Assembly: GCA_016712105.1 (NCBI GenBank)
Contig: JADJRU010000027.1
Span: 1 to 64,000 of the forward strand
Length of the DNA: 64,000 bases
Direction of reading: 5' to 3'
From: Ahniella sp.
Lineage (GTDB): Bacteria > Pseudomonadota > Gammaproteobacteria > Xanthomonadales > Ahniellaceae
Notes under the pieces: model-generated
Database searches by the model: none
What the model was told of the DNA's origin: nothing
Seen by the model: the letters and a program-made list of their open reading frames with translations, nothing else
Program-made: the position numbers and the translations under genes
Part shown: piece after piece, positions 9,811 through 19,913 of the stretch
How positions within the stretch are numbered: the stretch's first letter is position 1
Layout: the number at the start of each line of letters is the position of its first letter

Positions 9811-11604
9811 ATGAAGCTCATCCGCAATTTTTCCATCATCGCGCACGTCGACCACGGCAAATCCACGCTCGCCGATCGTTTCATCCAGATTTGTGGCGGG
9901 CTCGAAGAACGTGAGATGGAGGCGCAGGTACTCGATTCGAATCCAATCGAGCGCGAGCGCGGCATCACCATCAAGGCGCAGAGTGTCTCGTTGCCCTACA
10001 AATCGAAGGACGGCCAGACCTATCAGCTGAACTTCATCGATACGCCGGGCCACGTCGACTTCTCTTACGAAGTATCGCGCTCGCTGGCGGCCTGCGAAGG
10101 TGCATTACTCGTGGTCGATGCGGCGCAGGGCGTCGAGGCACAGTCAGTTGCGAATTGTTACACGGCGGTCGAGCAAGGCCTCGAAGTGGTGCCGGTGCTC
10201 AACAAGATCGACTTGCCCACCGCTGACCCGGCGCGCGTCAAGCAGGAAATCCGCGATGTCATCGGCATTGATGCCGAACACGCGCTGGAAGTGAGCGCGA
10301 AGACCGGACTCAACGTCCGCGACGTGCTCGAAGCGATCGTCGAGCAGATTCCGCCGCCGCAAGTGGGCAAATACCCGCAGATGCAGGCGCTGATCATCGA
10401 TTCCTGGTTCGACAATTACCTCGGCGTCGTGTCGCTCGTGCGCGTGGTCACCGGCGAAATCAAGCCGAAAGACAAGATCCTGGTGATGTCGACCGGGCGC
10501 ACCCACGAAGTCGACCAGGTCGGCATCTTTACGCCGAAGCGCAAGCTCAAGAGTTCGTTGTCGGCCGGCGAAGTCGGCTTCGTCTGTGCGTCGATCAAGG
10601 AAGTTCATGGTGCGCCGGTCGGCGACACGCTGACACTCGCCGCTGATCCTGCACCGGAAGCGCTGCCCGGATTCCAGAAGGTGCAGCCGCGCGTCTTTGC
10701 CGGCTTGTTCCCGACCAACGCCGAAGACTATCCGGCCCTGCGCGAGGCGCTCGAAAAGCTGAAGCTGAACGACTCGGCTCTGAATTTCGAGCCGGAAAGC
10801 TCGGAAGCGCTTGGGTTCGGGTTCCGCTGCGGCTTCCTCGGCATGCTGCACATGGAAATCGTGCAGGAGCGTCTGGAGCGGGAATACGATCTCGACATGA
10901 TCACCACGGCGCCGACCGTGGTCTATCAGATTCTCAAGACCGACGGCACCGTGCTCGATCTCGACAACCCGGCGAAATTGCCGCCTGTCAACCTGATCGA
11001 CGAGGTGCGCGAACCCATCATCAGCGCGAGCATCCTGACGCCGCCCGACTATGTCGGCAACGTCATCACGCTGTGCGAGGAAAAACGCGGTCGCCAGCAG
11101 TCGATCACGTACATGGGCAGCCAGGTCCAGATCGTTTATGAAATGCCGCTCGCTGAAGTGGTGCTCGACTTCTTTGATCGCCTGAAGTCGGTGAGCCGCG
11201 GTTATGCCTCGCTCGATTACCACTTCGTCCGCTTTGACGCCGGCAACTTCGTGCGTCTCGACGTGCTGATCAACGGTGACAAGGTCGATGCCCTGTCGAC
11301 GATCACGCACCGGTCGCAGTCCGATCGCCGCGGTCGTGACCTGTGCGAGCGAATGCGTGAACTGATCCCGAGACAGATGTTCGACGTGGCCATCCAGGCG
11401 GCGATCGGCTCGCAGATCATCGCCCGATCGACGGTAAAGGCCATGCGCAAGAACGTGCTCGCCAAATGTTATGGCGGCGACGTCTCGCGCAAACGCAAGC
11501 TGCTCGAGAAACAGAAGGAAGGCAAGAAGCGCATGAAGCAGGTGGGCCGTGTGGAAATTCCGCAGGAAGCCTTCCTTGCCGTGCTCCAGGTCGACAACAA
11601 GTAA
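9811..11604 (+). CDS. lepA: Elongation factor 4 (LepA)
   Basis: Ribosome-bound GTPase that back-translocates or remodels stalled ribosomes. G motifs are intact: [13 protein letters not shown] (G1), GITIKAQ (G2), DTPGHVDF (G3), NKIDLPTA (G4). The EF4-specific C-terminal domain is present ([38 protein letters not shown]). 597 residues. I start at ATG 9811 ([12 protein letters not shown]) to match the family; the frame is open back to 9733 without resemblance. It begins the lepA-lepB-DUF4845-rnc-era-recO string, a usual order in gammaproteobacteria. Confidence 0.96.
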   Translation: MKLIRNFSIIAHVDHGKSTLADRFIQICGGLEEREMEAQVLDSNPIERERGITIKAQSVSLPYKSKDGQTYQLNFIDTPGHVDFSYEVSRSLAACEGALLVVDAAQGVEAQSVANCYTAVEQGLEVVPVLNKIDLPTADPARVKQEIRDVIGIDAEHALEVSAKTGLNVRDVLEAIVEQIPPPQVGKYPQMQALIIDSWFDNYLGVVSLVRVVTGEIKPKDKILVMSTGRTHEVDQVGIFTPKRKLKSSLSAGEVGFVCASIKEVHGAPVGDTLTLAADPAPEALPGFQKVQPRVFAGLFPTNAEDYPALREALEKLKLNDSALNFEPESSEALGFGFRCGFLGMLHMEIVQERLEREYDLDMITTAPTVVYQILKTDGTVLDLDNPAKLPPVNLIDEVREPIISASILTPPDYVGNVITLCEEKRGRQQSITYMGSQVQIVYEMPLAEVVLDFFDRLKSVSRGYASLDYHFVRFDAGNFVRLDVLINGDKVDALSTITHRSQSDRRGRDLCERMRELIPRQMFDVAIQAAIGSQIIARSTVKAMRKNVLAKCYGGDVSRKRKLLEKQKEGKKRMKQVGRVEIPQEAFLAVLQVDNK

Positions 11605-11616
11605 AGGGCTGATACC

Positions 11617-12447
11617 GTGGATTCAGGTTTGATTCGTTTCGACTTCGCGATGCTGATGGTGTTGCTGGCGGCCTTCACCGGCATCGTCTGGGGCATCGAC
11701 AAGCTGTTCTTCGAGAAGCGTCGGCGTCGATTGGGTGAGTTCGCGCAGGAACCGACTCTGGTCGAATACTGCCGTTCCTTCTTCCCGGTGATCTTTGTCG
11801 TCTTGTTCTTGCGTTCGTTCATTGCCGAACCGTTCCGGATTCCATCCAGTTCGATGATGCCGACCCTTTTGATCGGCGATTTTATCCTGGTCAACAAGTT
11901 TTCCTATGGCGTGCGCTTGCCGGTACTGAATGCCAAAGTGATCGAAGTCGGCAAGCCGAAGCGCGGTGACGTGGTGGTGTTCAAGTATCCAGGTCGTGGT
12001 CGGGAAGACCCGAAACGTGGCGAGGACTACATCAAACGCGTCATCGGACTGCCCGGTGACACCGTCGAGTACCGTGAAAAGACGGTCTACATCAATGGCG
12101 AACCGGTTGCCTAGGTGGCGCCGGAGTCCTACGTCGGGGTTGGGTCCGGTGCCAACATGACCGGCGCGCAGCAGCGCTCGGAACTGCTGCCGGGCATCGA
12201 ACACGACATTCTGGTGAACCCGGAGAACTGGTCGACGATGAACGCCGGTCCGTTCACGGTCGGCGCGAATCAATATTTTGTGATGGGTGACAACCGGGAC
12301 CATAGTGACGACAGCCGGTTTTGGGGTATGGTTCCGGAAGAAAATCTGGTCGGTCGTGCGTTCTTTGTCTGGATGAACTGGGACACCCAGAACGGCGGCA
12401 TTGAGTTCGATCGGATCGGCACGATCATCAAAGGAGGCGAATCATGA
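11617..12447 (+). CDS. lepB: Signal peptidase I, with an in-frame TAG
   Basis: Inner-membrane protease that removes signal peptides from exported proteins. The first half has a membrane helix (MLMVLLAAFTGIVWGI), a second one (FFPVIFVVLFLRSFI), the Ser catalytic box (EPFRIPSSSMMPTLLIGDF) and the Lys box (YIKRVIGLPGD). A TAG at 12112-12114 interrupts it, after which the same frame continues with the C-terminal boxes (FVMGDNRDHSDDSRFWG, VPEENLVGRAFFVW). A CAG glutamine codon would fit the place. GTG start at 11617, 12 bases after lepA. Since lepB is usually essential, an error or a suppressed codon is more likely than loss. Confidence 0.93.
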
Positions 12448-12839
12448 AATCTGTTGCGCGTATCCGTGGTTTGAGTTTTTTCGGTTTTATCATCGTGCTC
12501 GCGGTGGCAGGTTTTTTTGCCTATATCGGCATGCGTATCGGCCCGGCTTACATCGAGTATTACAACGTCGTGAAGGCGATGAAGGGTGTGGCGAACGAAC
12601 CGGCAGCGGTGAATTGGCCTGTTACGCAGGTCTGGTCCGAACTCGAGAAAAAGATGTACATCAACTATGTCGACCGAAAGTCGGTCCCCAAGAGCGCATT
12701 CGATATCAAGCGCAAGGGCTTGTCGATGACGATCAAGGTCAAATACGAAAGGCGCGACAAGTTGCTGTACAACCTCGACTACATAGCCAGCTTTGAAAAG
12801 CAGGTCGAAGTCGGCGGTCGCCTGGCTGCAACGGACTGA
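12444..12839 (+). CDS. DUF4845 single-helix membrane protein
   Basis: 131 residues: one N-terminal membrane helix (GLSFFGFIIVLAVAGFFAYI) after a positively charged start, then a short periplasmic domain (AYIEYYNVVKAMKGVANE, FDIKRKGLSMTIKVKYERR). Matches the DUF4845 family, which is regularly found between lepB and rnc in beta- and gammaproteobacteria; function unknown, a role beside signal peptidase is only a guess. Start overlaps the lepB stop (ATGA) and its stop overlaps the rnc start (TGATG). Confidence 0.88.
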   Translation: MKSVARIRGLSFFGFIIVLAVAGFFAYIGMRIGPAYIEYYNVVKAMKGVANEPAAVNWPVTQVWSELEKKMYINYVDRKSVPKSAFDIKRKGLSMTIKVKYERRDKLLYNLDYIASFEKQVEVGGRLAATD

Positions 12840-13471
12840 TGGATCCGCAGGTCGCCCGGCAGGCACTGACACATCGCAGTGCTGGCTCGCGCAACAACGA
12901 GCGCCTGGAGTTTCTCGGTGATGCGCTGGTCAACTTTGTCGTAGCGGACGAGTTGTATCGTCAGTTTCCGCAGGTCGACGAAGGAACGCTGACACGCATG
13001 CGTGCTGCGCTGGTGCGTGAAAGCGCACTCGCGGAGCTCGCGCGCGAGTTGAATCTGGGCGAACAGCTGATTCTCGGGCCCGGCGAAATGAAGAGCGGCG
13101 GTCATCGTCGCGATTCCATCCTCGCCGATGCGGTCGAAGCGCTGGCTGCCGCCACATATGTTCAGGACGGCATGGAGCCGGCATTGGCACTCGTGCGCAA
13201 CTGGTTTGCGCCGCGGGTCCTTGCGCTTGATCCAAAATGGCACGGCAAGGATGGCAAAACCCGTTTGCAGGAGTGGGTTCAGGGCCGAGGTCTTGATCTG
13301 CCTGCTTACCAATTGGTCAGCGCCGACGGTCCCGAGCACGCCAAGACATTTGTCGTCAGTTGTGAAGTGGCGGGCCTGTCGCTCACCAAACAGGCCTCCG
13401 GGCACAGTCGAAAACTCGCAGAAACCCGTGCCGCCGAATCGGTGCTGGCGGAACTGGAATCCAGAAAATGA
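12839..13471 (+). CDS. rnc: Ribonuclease III
   Basis: Double-strand RNA endonuclease for rRNA processing and RNA turnover. The signature NERLEFLGDALVNFVVAD holds the catalytic acidic residues; the second acidic cluster is DSILADAVEALAAATY. The double-strand RNA binding domain is at the C-terminus (KTRLQEWVQGRGLDLPAY, GHSRKLAETRAAESVLAEL). 210 residues, slightly short because the N-terminus begins close to the first helix. Start overlaps the previous stop by one base; the end overlaps era by four (ATGA). Confidence 0.95.
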   Translation: MDPQVARQALTHRSAGSRNNERLEFLGDALVNFVVADELYRQFPQVDEGTLTRMRAALVRESALAELARELNLGEQLILGPGEMKSGGHRRDSILADAVEALAAATYVQDGMEPALALVRNWFAPRVLALDPKWHGKDGKTRLQEWVQGRGLDLPAYQLVSADGPEHAKTFVVSCEVAGLSLTKQASGHSRKLAETRAAESVLAELESRK

Positions 13472-14363
13472 ACGACGTCAGGAAATTTGCCCGAGTGGCA
13501 GTGTTGGGCCGGCCCAATGTCGGCAAATCGACATTGTTGAATCGGTTGCTCGGCACGAAGCTCAGCATCACCGCGGGCAAGCCTCAAACGACGCGCCACC
13601 AGATTCTGGGCGTGCTCACGGAAGGTATGACGCAACTCGCAGTCATCGACACGCCAGGGATTCACCAGTCGGCGACCCGGGCCTTGAATCGGTCATTGAA
13701 CCGCGCTGCACGCGCTGCTCTGGAAGAGGCCGACATTCTGGTCTGGGTGATCGATGCGACCCGCTTCACTGCCGAAGACGAATTGGTGGCAGGGCTGATC
13801 CGCGATGCCGGCAAGCCATTGGTGATCGTGCTGAACAAGATCGACCGGATTCCCGACAAATCGACTCTTTTCCCGCGGCTTGAGCAGTTGTCGAAGGACT
13901 TTTCGCCGAAGTCGATCGTGCCTTACTCGGCACTGAAGGAACGAACCGGAGCCCGCGTGATTGGCGAGTTGGTCAAGCTCGCGAATCCGGGTGAATTCGT
14001 GTTCGAAGAAGATGACCTGACCGATCGCAGCGAACGTTTCCTGGCGGCCGAACGGGTGCGCGAGCAGGTTGTTCGGCTGTTGCGCGACGAGTTGCCGTTT
14101 TCGACGACCGTGGAAATCGAGGCCTTCGAGCGCGAAGGCAATCTGGTGCGATTGCGGCCGTCATCTGGGTCGAACGTGACGGCCAGAAAGCGATTGTCAT
14201 TGGTCGCGGCGGTGAACAACTCAAGCAGATCGGCACGCAGGCACGTATGAGTCTCGAGAAATTCCTCGATTGCAAGGTGCACCTGGAAACCTGGGTTCGC
14301 GTTCGCGAAAACTGGAGTGACGACGAGCGCGCCTTGCGCTCGCTGGGTGTCGACGAGGGCTGA
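13468..14363 (+). CDS. era: GTPase Era (one frameshift)
   Basis: Essential GTPase that binds 16S rRNA during small-subunit assembly. GTPase motifs [20 protein letters not shown] and NKIDR are intact. A base change near 14150 shifts the frame inside the KH domain; the other frame carries [17 protein letters not shown] (the KH GxxG loop) and [13 protein letters not shown] up to TGA 14363, exactly as in the family. About 298 residues when restored. Its stop overlaps the recO start by one base. Confidence 0.94.
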
Positions 14364-15067
14364 TGCAGCGCCCGCAGCACGCTCTGGCGGTGACGCTGCA
14401 TGTGCGGCCCTACCGCGAAACCAGCGTGCTGCTTGACCTGTGGTTGCGCGAACAAGGGCGCTTCAGCGCGGTAGCACGTGGGGTGCGCGCCGCCGGCAAG
14501 GCGCGCCGTTTTGCCGAACTCGGTCCCCTGGCGCTGAATCTTCTGGAGTTGGCAGGCACGGGGTCCGTGCTGAGTCTCCGCAGCCATGATACCCAACGAC
14601 AGTTTCCGCTGGCCGGGCCAATGGGCTTGCGATCAGCGCTTTACCTCAACGAGTTGCTGCTGCGCTTGTTGCCGGAACACGATCCGCATCCCGACCTGTT
14701 CGATCGATACGTTCAGATGCTCGCCGAGTGGTCGGCAAGGCCCCAATCGACAGCGGCTGACTACGCGACGAGCCTTCGTTTGTTCGAATGTGCGCTGCTG
14801 GAAGAAATTGGGTACGGGCTGGTCTGGGAACAGACGATCGACGGCGACCCGGTATTGCCTGACGTGTCCTACCAAGTCGATCCGGAGCAAGGTGTTGTCG
14901 CTACACGGCGCGGTCTCGATTGGCCGACAATCGATGGTGCCGCGCTGCTGGCCTTGTCGACCGGCGAGCCGGACGCCAGGCTCGCCAGCAAGGCGTTACG
15001 TGACTTGATGCGCGGCATTCTGAGGTTCCGGCTCGGCGGACGCATGTTGCGCGCGTGGGTCCAGTAG
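14363..15067 (+). CDS. recO: DNA repair protein RecO
   Basis: Recombination mediator that, with RecF/RecR, loads RecA on SSB-coated DNA. N-terminal OB fold (LHVRPYRETSVLLDLWLRE, GRFSAVARGVRAAGKARRF), then the helical domain (LYLNELLLRLLPEHDPHPDLF, LRLFECALLEEIGYGL). The four-cysteine zinc site of some RecO proteins is absent, as in other gammaproteobacteria. 234 residues, last gene of the lepA-recO string. Confidence 0.93.
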   Translation: MQRPQHALAVTLHVRPYRETSVLLDLWLREQGRFSAVARGVRAAGKARRFAELGPLALNLLELAGTGSVLSLRSHDTQRQFPLAGPMGLRSALYLNELLLRLLPEHDPHPDLFDRYVQMLAEWSARPQSTAADYATSLRLFECALLEEIGYGLVWEQTIDGDPVLPDVSYQVDPEQGVVATRRGLDWPTIDGAALLALSTGEPDARLASKALRDLMRGILRFRLGGRMLRAWVQ

Positions 15068-15074
15068 CGTTGGG

Positions 15075-15791
15075 TTAACGACTGCGCGTGCGCGCCCGCG
15101 GCAACGTCAGCAGGCAGCGATCGATCTCGGTCAGGACCCGGCCAACCCGTGATGGGCTGGCCTGAGCCTGCACCGCGAGCACGGCCTCGTGCAAAGCCGC
15201 TGCCCCGGTAAAGCCTGCAGCCGACAACAATCGATGGAGCAGGGCACTCAGCGCCACTTGGTCGGCTTCGGCCAGGTGCATGCGCAGCCGATCCCGGTAA
15301 ACAGGCAGTTCGTCGACCAGGAGTGCGCGCAGGGCTTCCACGGCCGCGGTGTTGCCAAGAGCCCGTTCGGCCGCGACGTCGTCGAAAATCGGCGCCGCGC
15401 TGTCGAGGCCGGGTTCGTCGGGATCCTGGTTCGGTTGTTGCTCGGGTCGGCCTAGCGCTTGTTCCAGATCTTCCCGCGAACACGGTTTTGCCATCGTCGC
15501 CGAGAATCCGGCGCGTAGCGCCTGGTCGCGTTTCCGGGGTGTCCATTCGGCACTGCTGGCGACCATATGGCCGATTTGTGCCGCATGTCGCGCCGGCAAA
15601 TCGAGGCCGCTGCCGTCCGGCAACTCCAGATCGATCAATGCTGCGAGGAAACGATCCGGGCCGGCGAGGCATCTGGAGGCATCGCCAAGGTTGGCTGCAA
15701 CAACGGGTTCCCAGCCCAATGCACGCAATTGTGTGGACAACACTTCGCGGGTAATCAGGTCGTCTTCAACGAGCAGGATGGATCGGTTCAT
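15075..15791 (-). CDS. Response regulator receiver with C-terminal HPt-like domain
   Basis: Receiver domain at residues 1-115 (SILLVEDDLITREVLSTQL with the acidic pair; LIDLELPDGSGLDL with the phosphoacceptor Asp; late Lys in MAKPCS), then a linker and an HPt-like helical domain (about 150-225) with LLHRLLSAAGFTGAAAL, where the His would be the phosphotransfer site. No DNA-binding output domain, so it likely acts as a phosphorelay intermediate for a hybrid kinase that is not in this window. ATG 15791 follows better than ATG 15806. Converges with recO (8-base gap) and diverges from the ydbH-like gene. Confidence 0.82.
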   Translation of the reverse strand: MNRSILLVEDDLITREVLSTQLRALGWEPVVAANLGDASRCLAGPDRFLAALIDLELPDGSGLDLPARHAAQIGHMVASSAEWTPRKRDQALRAGFSATMAKPCSREDLEQALGRPEQQPNQDPDEPGLDSAAPIFDDVAAERALGNTAAVEALRALLVDELPVYRDRLRMHLAEADQVALSALLHRLLSAAGFTGAAALHEAVLAVQAQASPSRVGRVLTEIDRCLLTLPRARTRSR

Positions 15792-15825
15792 GTGGACGGT
15801 GGTCATTCGCTGGCAAGATTAGCAA

Positions 15826-17716
15826 ATGCGTTCCCTTTTGCTCTCGATTCTTTGTTTCGTTTCGTGCCCTGCGCACAGTGCCGTGATTTCGGCCGAACGG
15901 ATTTCGGTCAGCGGCGCCCGCTTGGACGGAATTCGCTGGCAAATCGACAGAAACGCCCACCAGATCGATATTGAACGCCTGCGGTATGAAGATCTTGCCC
16001 TGGATGGGCGATCCATCAAGGTTGTTTGCGGCGTCACGGAAGGTCCGCGCTGCAGTGGCACCGTGAAAGGGAAATCCTGGCCCCGGTTCGAGTTGTCGGC
16101 GCAATGGCCTGAACAGACCGTAAGCCTGACCTGGCCGGACGGCGAACTCCGGCTCGGTTTGCCGGAAGCCGGTCTGGCGATCCATGCTGTCGGCGTGCCC
16201 TTGGCCTGGTTGAAACCCCGCGCCAATCAAAGCTGGGCCGGCTTGGCCGCTCTGGAAGGGCAACTGGATCTTGAGTTATTGATCGCCGAGCCGGATTGGC
16301 AGGGCGAATGGAAAGCGAGGGCGCTGTCTTTCGATCAGGACGACGGACAAATCGCCGGAGCCGGCATCGACGCGGGTGGGACAATTCTGTACCAGGTGCC
16401 CTCTGGAACCTTCGGCGTGGATGCGACTCTGGCCCGCGGGGAGTTGCTCGTCGGGCCGTTGTATCGACAGATCGGTCCGCCAGCTGAATATTGCCGCGAC
16501 CGTGGATCTTTCCGGGCCAGCGCTGATTCTGGATCGATTGGCGATTGATGAAGGCAAACACCTGGCCTTGATTGCCGCCGCGCAGTTTGATCCGGACGGC
16601 GAGCCGGTTCGTATCGAACTCGAACGGCTTGAATTGTCGTGGCCGGAGGCGCAGCCCTGGATTGACCCGATTCTGTCGAGCGCAGGTTATCCGGGTTTGT
16701 TGCTCGATGGGGCGGCCAAACTGTCCGGAACGTGGTTGCCGGGTGGCTGGCAACTGGGCGAAGCGGCGCTGTCGGATTTGTCGGTGACGGATCCGCAGGG
16801 TCGTGTCGAGGTCAGTGGATTGACCCTTGCAGCCCATCTGGGCGACACGGCACCGGCCAGCAAGCTCCATTGGGAATCCCTCAAGATGTTTGGTTTGCCG
16901 GTCTCGGCCGGGCAATTCGATTGGCAATGGCAGCCGCAGCGGCTCGCCCAACTCGGCGAAACGCGAGTGGCGCTGCTGGGTGGCACCTTGGGGTTGTCCG
17001 GTCTGACGCGTGTGTCGGGTCGTTGGCAAGGCAGTCTGGCGATTGACCAGCTCGATTTCGCGGCTTTGAGCGAACGGTTCGGCTGGCCGGCTTTTGGCGG
17101 GCAGATCAGTGCCAATCTGGCCAATTTCGACTTGCATGATGGTCAGATCGATCTGCCCGGCGAGATCCTCGTGCGCGCGTTCGATGGCGAAATCGGCATC
17201 AAGAATCTTGCCACTGAGCGACTGCTGGGGGACTCGCCAGCGTTGGCCGCGGATGTGCGCATGAACGACCTGGACTTGAGCCAGGTCACGGCAGCCATGT
17301 CTTTCGGTGAAATCCAGGGGCGCATGGATGGATACATCAACGGCCTGCGTCTGCTCGACTGGTCGCCCATCGCCTTCGACGCCCGTCTGCAGAGTGAACG
17401 AAAGGCGGGCGTCAAGCAGCGCATCAGCCGGCGTGCCGTCGAGGGGCTGTCACGCATTGGCGGGGCGGGTCTGAACAACGCTTTGGTCGGTCTGGTGGAC
17501 TCTTTCGGTTATGCCGATCTCGGAATTGCCTGCCGACTGAAGGAAGACGTTTGCGCGATGGACGGCGTCGATTCAGACGGGCGCGGGTATACCATCGTGA
17601 AGGGCAGCGGCATTCCACGACTGACCGTCAACGGTTACCAGCGCAAGGTTGATTGGCCGGTGATGGTTCGACGACTCAAGGCGGCGGCAAGTGGCAGCGG
17701 TCCCATCATTGACTAG
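15826..17716 (+). CDS. ydbH: YdbH-family AsmA-like envelope protein (one frameshift)
   Basis: Long beta-rich protein with a signal peptide (MRSLLLSILCFVSCPAHSA). The C-terminus (NDLDLSQVTAAMSFGEIQG, RMDGYINGLRLLDW, GYTIVKGSGIPRLTVNGY) matches the C-terminal part of the YdbH/DctA-YdbH family. In E. coli YdbH is an AsmA-like protein that bridges the envelope and carries phospholipids to the outer membrane with the help of YnbE and YdbL. An extra base near 16475 splits the frame (before RQLNIAATVDLSGPALILDR). About 630 residues, shorter than E. coli YdbH (879). The gene after it is a YdbL-like lipoprotein 9 bases away, which supports the assignment. Confidence 0.72.
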
Positions 17717-17725
17717 GAGCAGGAC

Positions 17726-18283
17726 ATGGCAATTGTTCGTTGGGCAGGAATGGCACTGATGGCGCTGATGTTGGCGGCTTGTGTCACCGTGAACGTCTAC
17801 TTCCCGGAAGCCGAGATCGAGGACGCCGCCAAGGAGTTCGTCGATGAAGTGATCGGTGAACAGCCGCAAGGCACGGCACCGCAAGCCATGAACTGGCGAC
17901 TGGCGTTGGTGACGCAGGCGTATGCCGCGGCCGACGTGACCATCCAATCACCCGCCATCAAGACCATCCAGTCGAGAATGGCCACCCGATTCCAGGACAA
18001 GCTTGCAGCACACTTTGATTCGGGTGCATTGGGATTCAAGCGGGACGGCACGATCGAAGTGCGTGACCTCGCGAAAGTGCCCCTGTCCGAGCGCAGCGGG
18101 CTCAAGCAGTGGGTGGCTGAGGACAATCGCGATCGCGATGCCGTGTATCGCGAAATTGCCGTGGCCAATGAACATCCCGAGTGGGAGCCCGAAATTCGCA
18201 CCACCTTTGCCGAACAGTGGATCAGTCAGGCGCGGAAAGGTTGGTATTTCCAGGCCGCCGACGGCACCTGGAAGCAGAAATAG
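17726..18283 (+). CDS. ydbL: YdbL/DUF1318-like lipoprotein
   Basis: Lipoprotein signal with lipobox LMLAAC at residues 15-20. The segment after it, VTVNVYFPEAEIEDAAKEF, is a hallmark of DUF1318 proteins; the C-terminal part (RDRDAVYREIAVANEHPEW, EQWISQARKGWYFQ, DGTWKQK) follows the YdbL pattern. Likely partner of the ydbH-like gene. The short acidic N-terminal segment may do the job of YnbE, as no separate ynbE is visible. 185 residues; AGGAG ribosome site before ATG. Confidence 0.78.
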   Translation: MAIVRWAGMALMALMLAACVTVNVYFPEAEIEDAAKEFVDEVIGEQPQGTAPQAMNWRLALVTQAYAAADVTIQSPAIKTIQSRMATRFQDKLAAHFDSGALGFKRDGTIEVRDLAKVPLSERSGLKQWVAEDNRDRDAVYREIAVANEHPEWEPEIRTTFAEQWISQARKGWYFQAADGTWKQK

Positions 18284-18448
18284 CCCGGAATCTGCCGAAT
18301 TACCCGAGCAATTGCACTCAACCTGCGAATTGTGCTTGCTTTTTGTCTGAATAGGCGCATACTTGGCCCGTGCAGCCCCGGATCGCCCGAACAGGATCTC
18401 CCGTGCGGTGTGCACGGATATTCGTGTTCTCAAGAGGTTTAAAGTTAA

Positions 18449-18655
18449 ATGCGTACCGGTACGGTTAAATGGTTCAACGATGCCAAGGGCTTTGGTTTCA
18501 TCGCCCCTGATGACGGCGGCGAAGATGTGTTTGTGCACTTCTCCGCTATTACTGCGAAGGGTTTCCGCTCGCTCCAAGAAGGTCAGAAAGTGTCCTTCGA
18601 CGTGACGACGGGTCCGAAAGGCCTGCAGGCCTCGGGCGTTGCGGTCCTTAAGTGA
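18449..18655 (+). CDS. Cold-shock-domain protein
   Basis: 68-residue single-strand nucleic-acid binding protein. RNP1 KGFGFI and RNP2 DVFVHFSAI are intact. About 165 bases of untranslated leader precede it, as is usual for cold-shock genes. The AGAGG ribosome site lies about 10 bases before ATG. Followed by three terminators in a row. Confidence 0.95.
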   Translation: MRTGTVKWFNDAKGFGFIAPDDGGEDVFVHFSAITAKGFRSLQEGQKVSFDVTTGPKGLQASGVAVLK

Positions 18656-18677
18656 CCGACAGTCCTAAGTAGTGCAG

Positions 18678-18773
18678 AACCCCGCCTCGGCGGGGTTTTG
18701 TTTTTCAGGTGTACGCCCCGCCTCGGCGGGGTTTTGTTTTTCAGGTGTAAAACCCCGCCGCGGCGGGGTTTTT
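18678..18773 (+). terminator. Three tandem intrinsic terminators after the cold-shock gene
   Basis: Three hairpins of the form CCCCGCC-N-GGCGGGG followed by T-runs (18678-18705, 18715-18742, 18748-18773). The first two units are near-identical for about 37 bases including the spacer TTTTTCAGGTGTA, so they arose by tandem duplication; the third stem has a CGCGG centre. Confidence 0.9.
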
Positions 18774-18780
18774 GGTCTAT

Positions 18781-19316
18781 GGCAACGCCAAAATCGCGAA
18801 ACCAAAGTGTTTGCCTGAACCCCTCCCAGCCCTCTCCGAACCGCCGATGCGCGAGGATGACGAGCGGAGGGGCCGGCGAAACCGGGCTTCTGAACGTTCG
18901 TGCCACACACCAAAAGTCCGTCATTCCCGCGAAAGCGGAAACCACTCCAGTGCCACTACCCAAACCTGGTCGCAACGAGTGGATCCCCGCTTGGCGCGGG
19001 GATGACGGTTGGAGGGGCCGTGCGCGCGGGTGACGAGCGGAGGGGCCGTAACCGAAAAAGCGACAAGTAGCTTGAGAGTCACCGCAACGGGCAGGACTCG
19101 CGCTTCGAAATCGCTTCGCGGTTCCCCTGTGCGGTGGGAGCGGCTTCAGCCGCGATGCGACGTTGTCCAATTCGTGCAAGCCCTCCCCGATGTTCGGGGA
19201 GGGTTGGGAGGGGTTAGGCAAACACTTCGCCCTTGTGCTTCGCACAGCGAAGCATTAGGCAAACACTTGCCCTTGACACCCGCAAAGCGAAGCACAAGGA
19301 GCCGCCCCCAGGGCAA
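18781..19316. repeat. Mosaic of intergenic repeats between csp and cdo
   Basis: No gene seen. It contains a palindromic unit at 18919-19008 (starting CGTCATTCCCGCG and ending GCGGGGATGACG), a GGAGCGGCTTCAGCCGCGATG hairpin at about 19138-19158 and a module at 19174-19254 (CCCTCCCCGATGTTCGGGGA, then TTGGGAGGGGTTAGGCAAAC). The same three modules occur in the same order at 36700-37135. Open frames here read through repeats and are not genes. Confidence 0.8.
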
Positions 19317-19886
19317 TCAATCCAGCGACAGGATCCGCTCGCTGCGCTCGTGCCAGCCATCCGCACCCGGATTGAACATCGAGCAGCAAGTCATCGGCTT
19401 GGCATAAATATGCACGGACACAGCCAGATCCTTGTCGGACGCATTGCGAATGGTGTGGTACTCATGCGGCGGGATGAGGCTGCCGGCTGATCCGCGGCCC
19501 GCGACGATGGTGCCGCAGTTCTCGAACCGTACCCGCTCGCCATCGCGCTCACGGGGTTCGTACTGGGTGATTTCCAACGCGCCGCGCCAGACGCCTTCGA
19601 CGCACCAGAGGCCAGCATGGTCATGGATCAGCGTGCCTTGGCCGGGGCCCCAGGTCATGGCGATCACCGCATAATCGTGATCTTTGCTGCGGTAGAGCTC
19701 ACGACGGGCGTAATGTTCGCCGCAGCAGTCGAATACTTCGGTCGGCAATTCGATGTCCCGGTCCTGGATCATCGCGCACAGCGCGTTGCGAAGGGCCTTT
19801 GTGACCGACTGCGGACACGGGTTGGCGACCGCTTGGTCGATCAACGAGACAAAACGTTCGCGACCGGGGAAATGTTCGATGCTCAT
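19317..19886 (-). CDS. cdo: Cysteine dioxygenase family thiol dioxygenase
   Basis: Cupin enzyme that oxidises cysteine (or 3-mercaptopropionate) to its sulfinate with O2 and Fe(II). The iron ligands are in LIHDHAGLWCVEGVW (two His) and the later HTIRNASDKDLAVSVHIYA. 189 residues, normal for bacterial members. 27 bases after the metX-like gene on the same strand, so probably one operon handling sulfur amino acids. Cysteine versus mercaptopropionate as substrate cannot be decided. Confidence 0.87.
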   Translation of the reverse strand: MSIEHFPGRERFVSLIDQAVANPCPQSVTKALRNALCAMIQDRDIELPTEVFDCCGEHYARRELYRSKDHDYAVIAMTWGPGQGTLIHDHAGLWCVEGVWRGALEITQYEPRERDGERVRFENCGTIVAGRGSAGSLIPPHEYHTIRNASDKDLAVSVHIYAKPMTCCSMFNPGADGWHERSERILSLD

Positions 19887-19913
19887 GGTTAGGATCCTGA
19901 CAGTACGTCCATC

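Noticed and set aside
12112..12114. Stop-codon reassignment (TAG as sense)
   Set aside because: Other genes in the window do not show internal TAG codons at conserved positions, so a code change is not supported.
18583..19245. 220-codon minus-strand frame with PRRG repeats
   Set aside because: It reads through the terminators and repeat modules behind the cold-shock gene; the repetition is in the DNA, not a protein.
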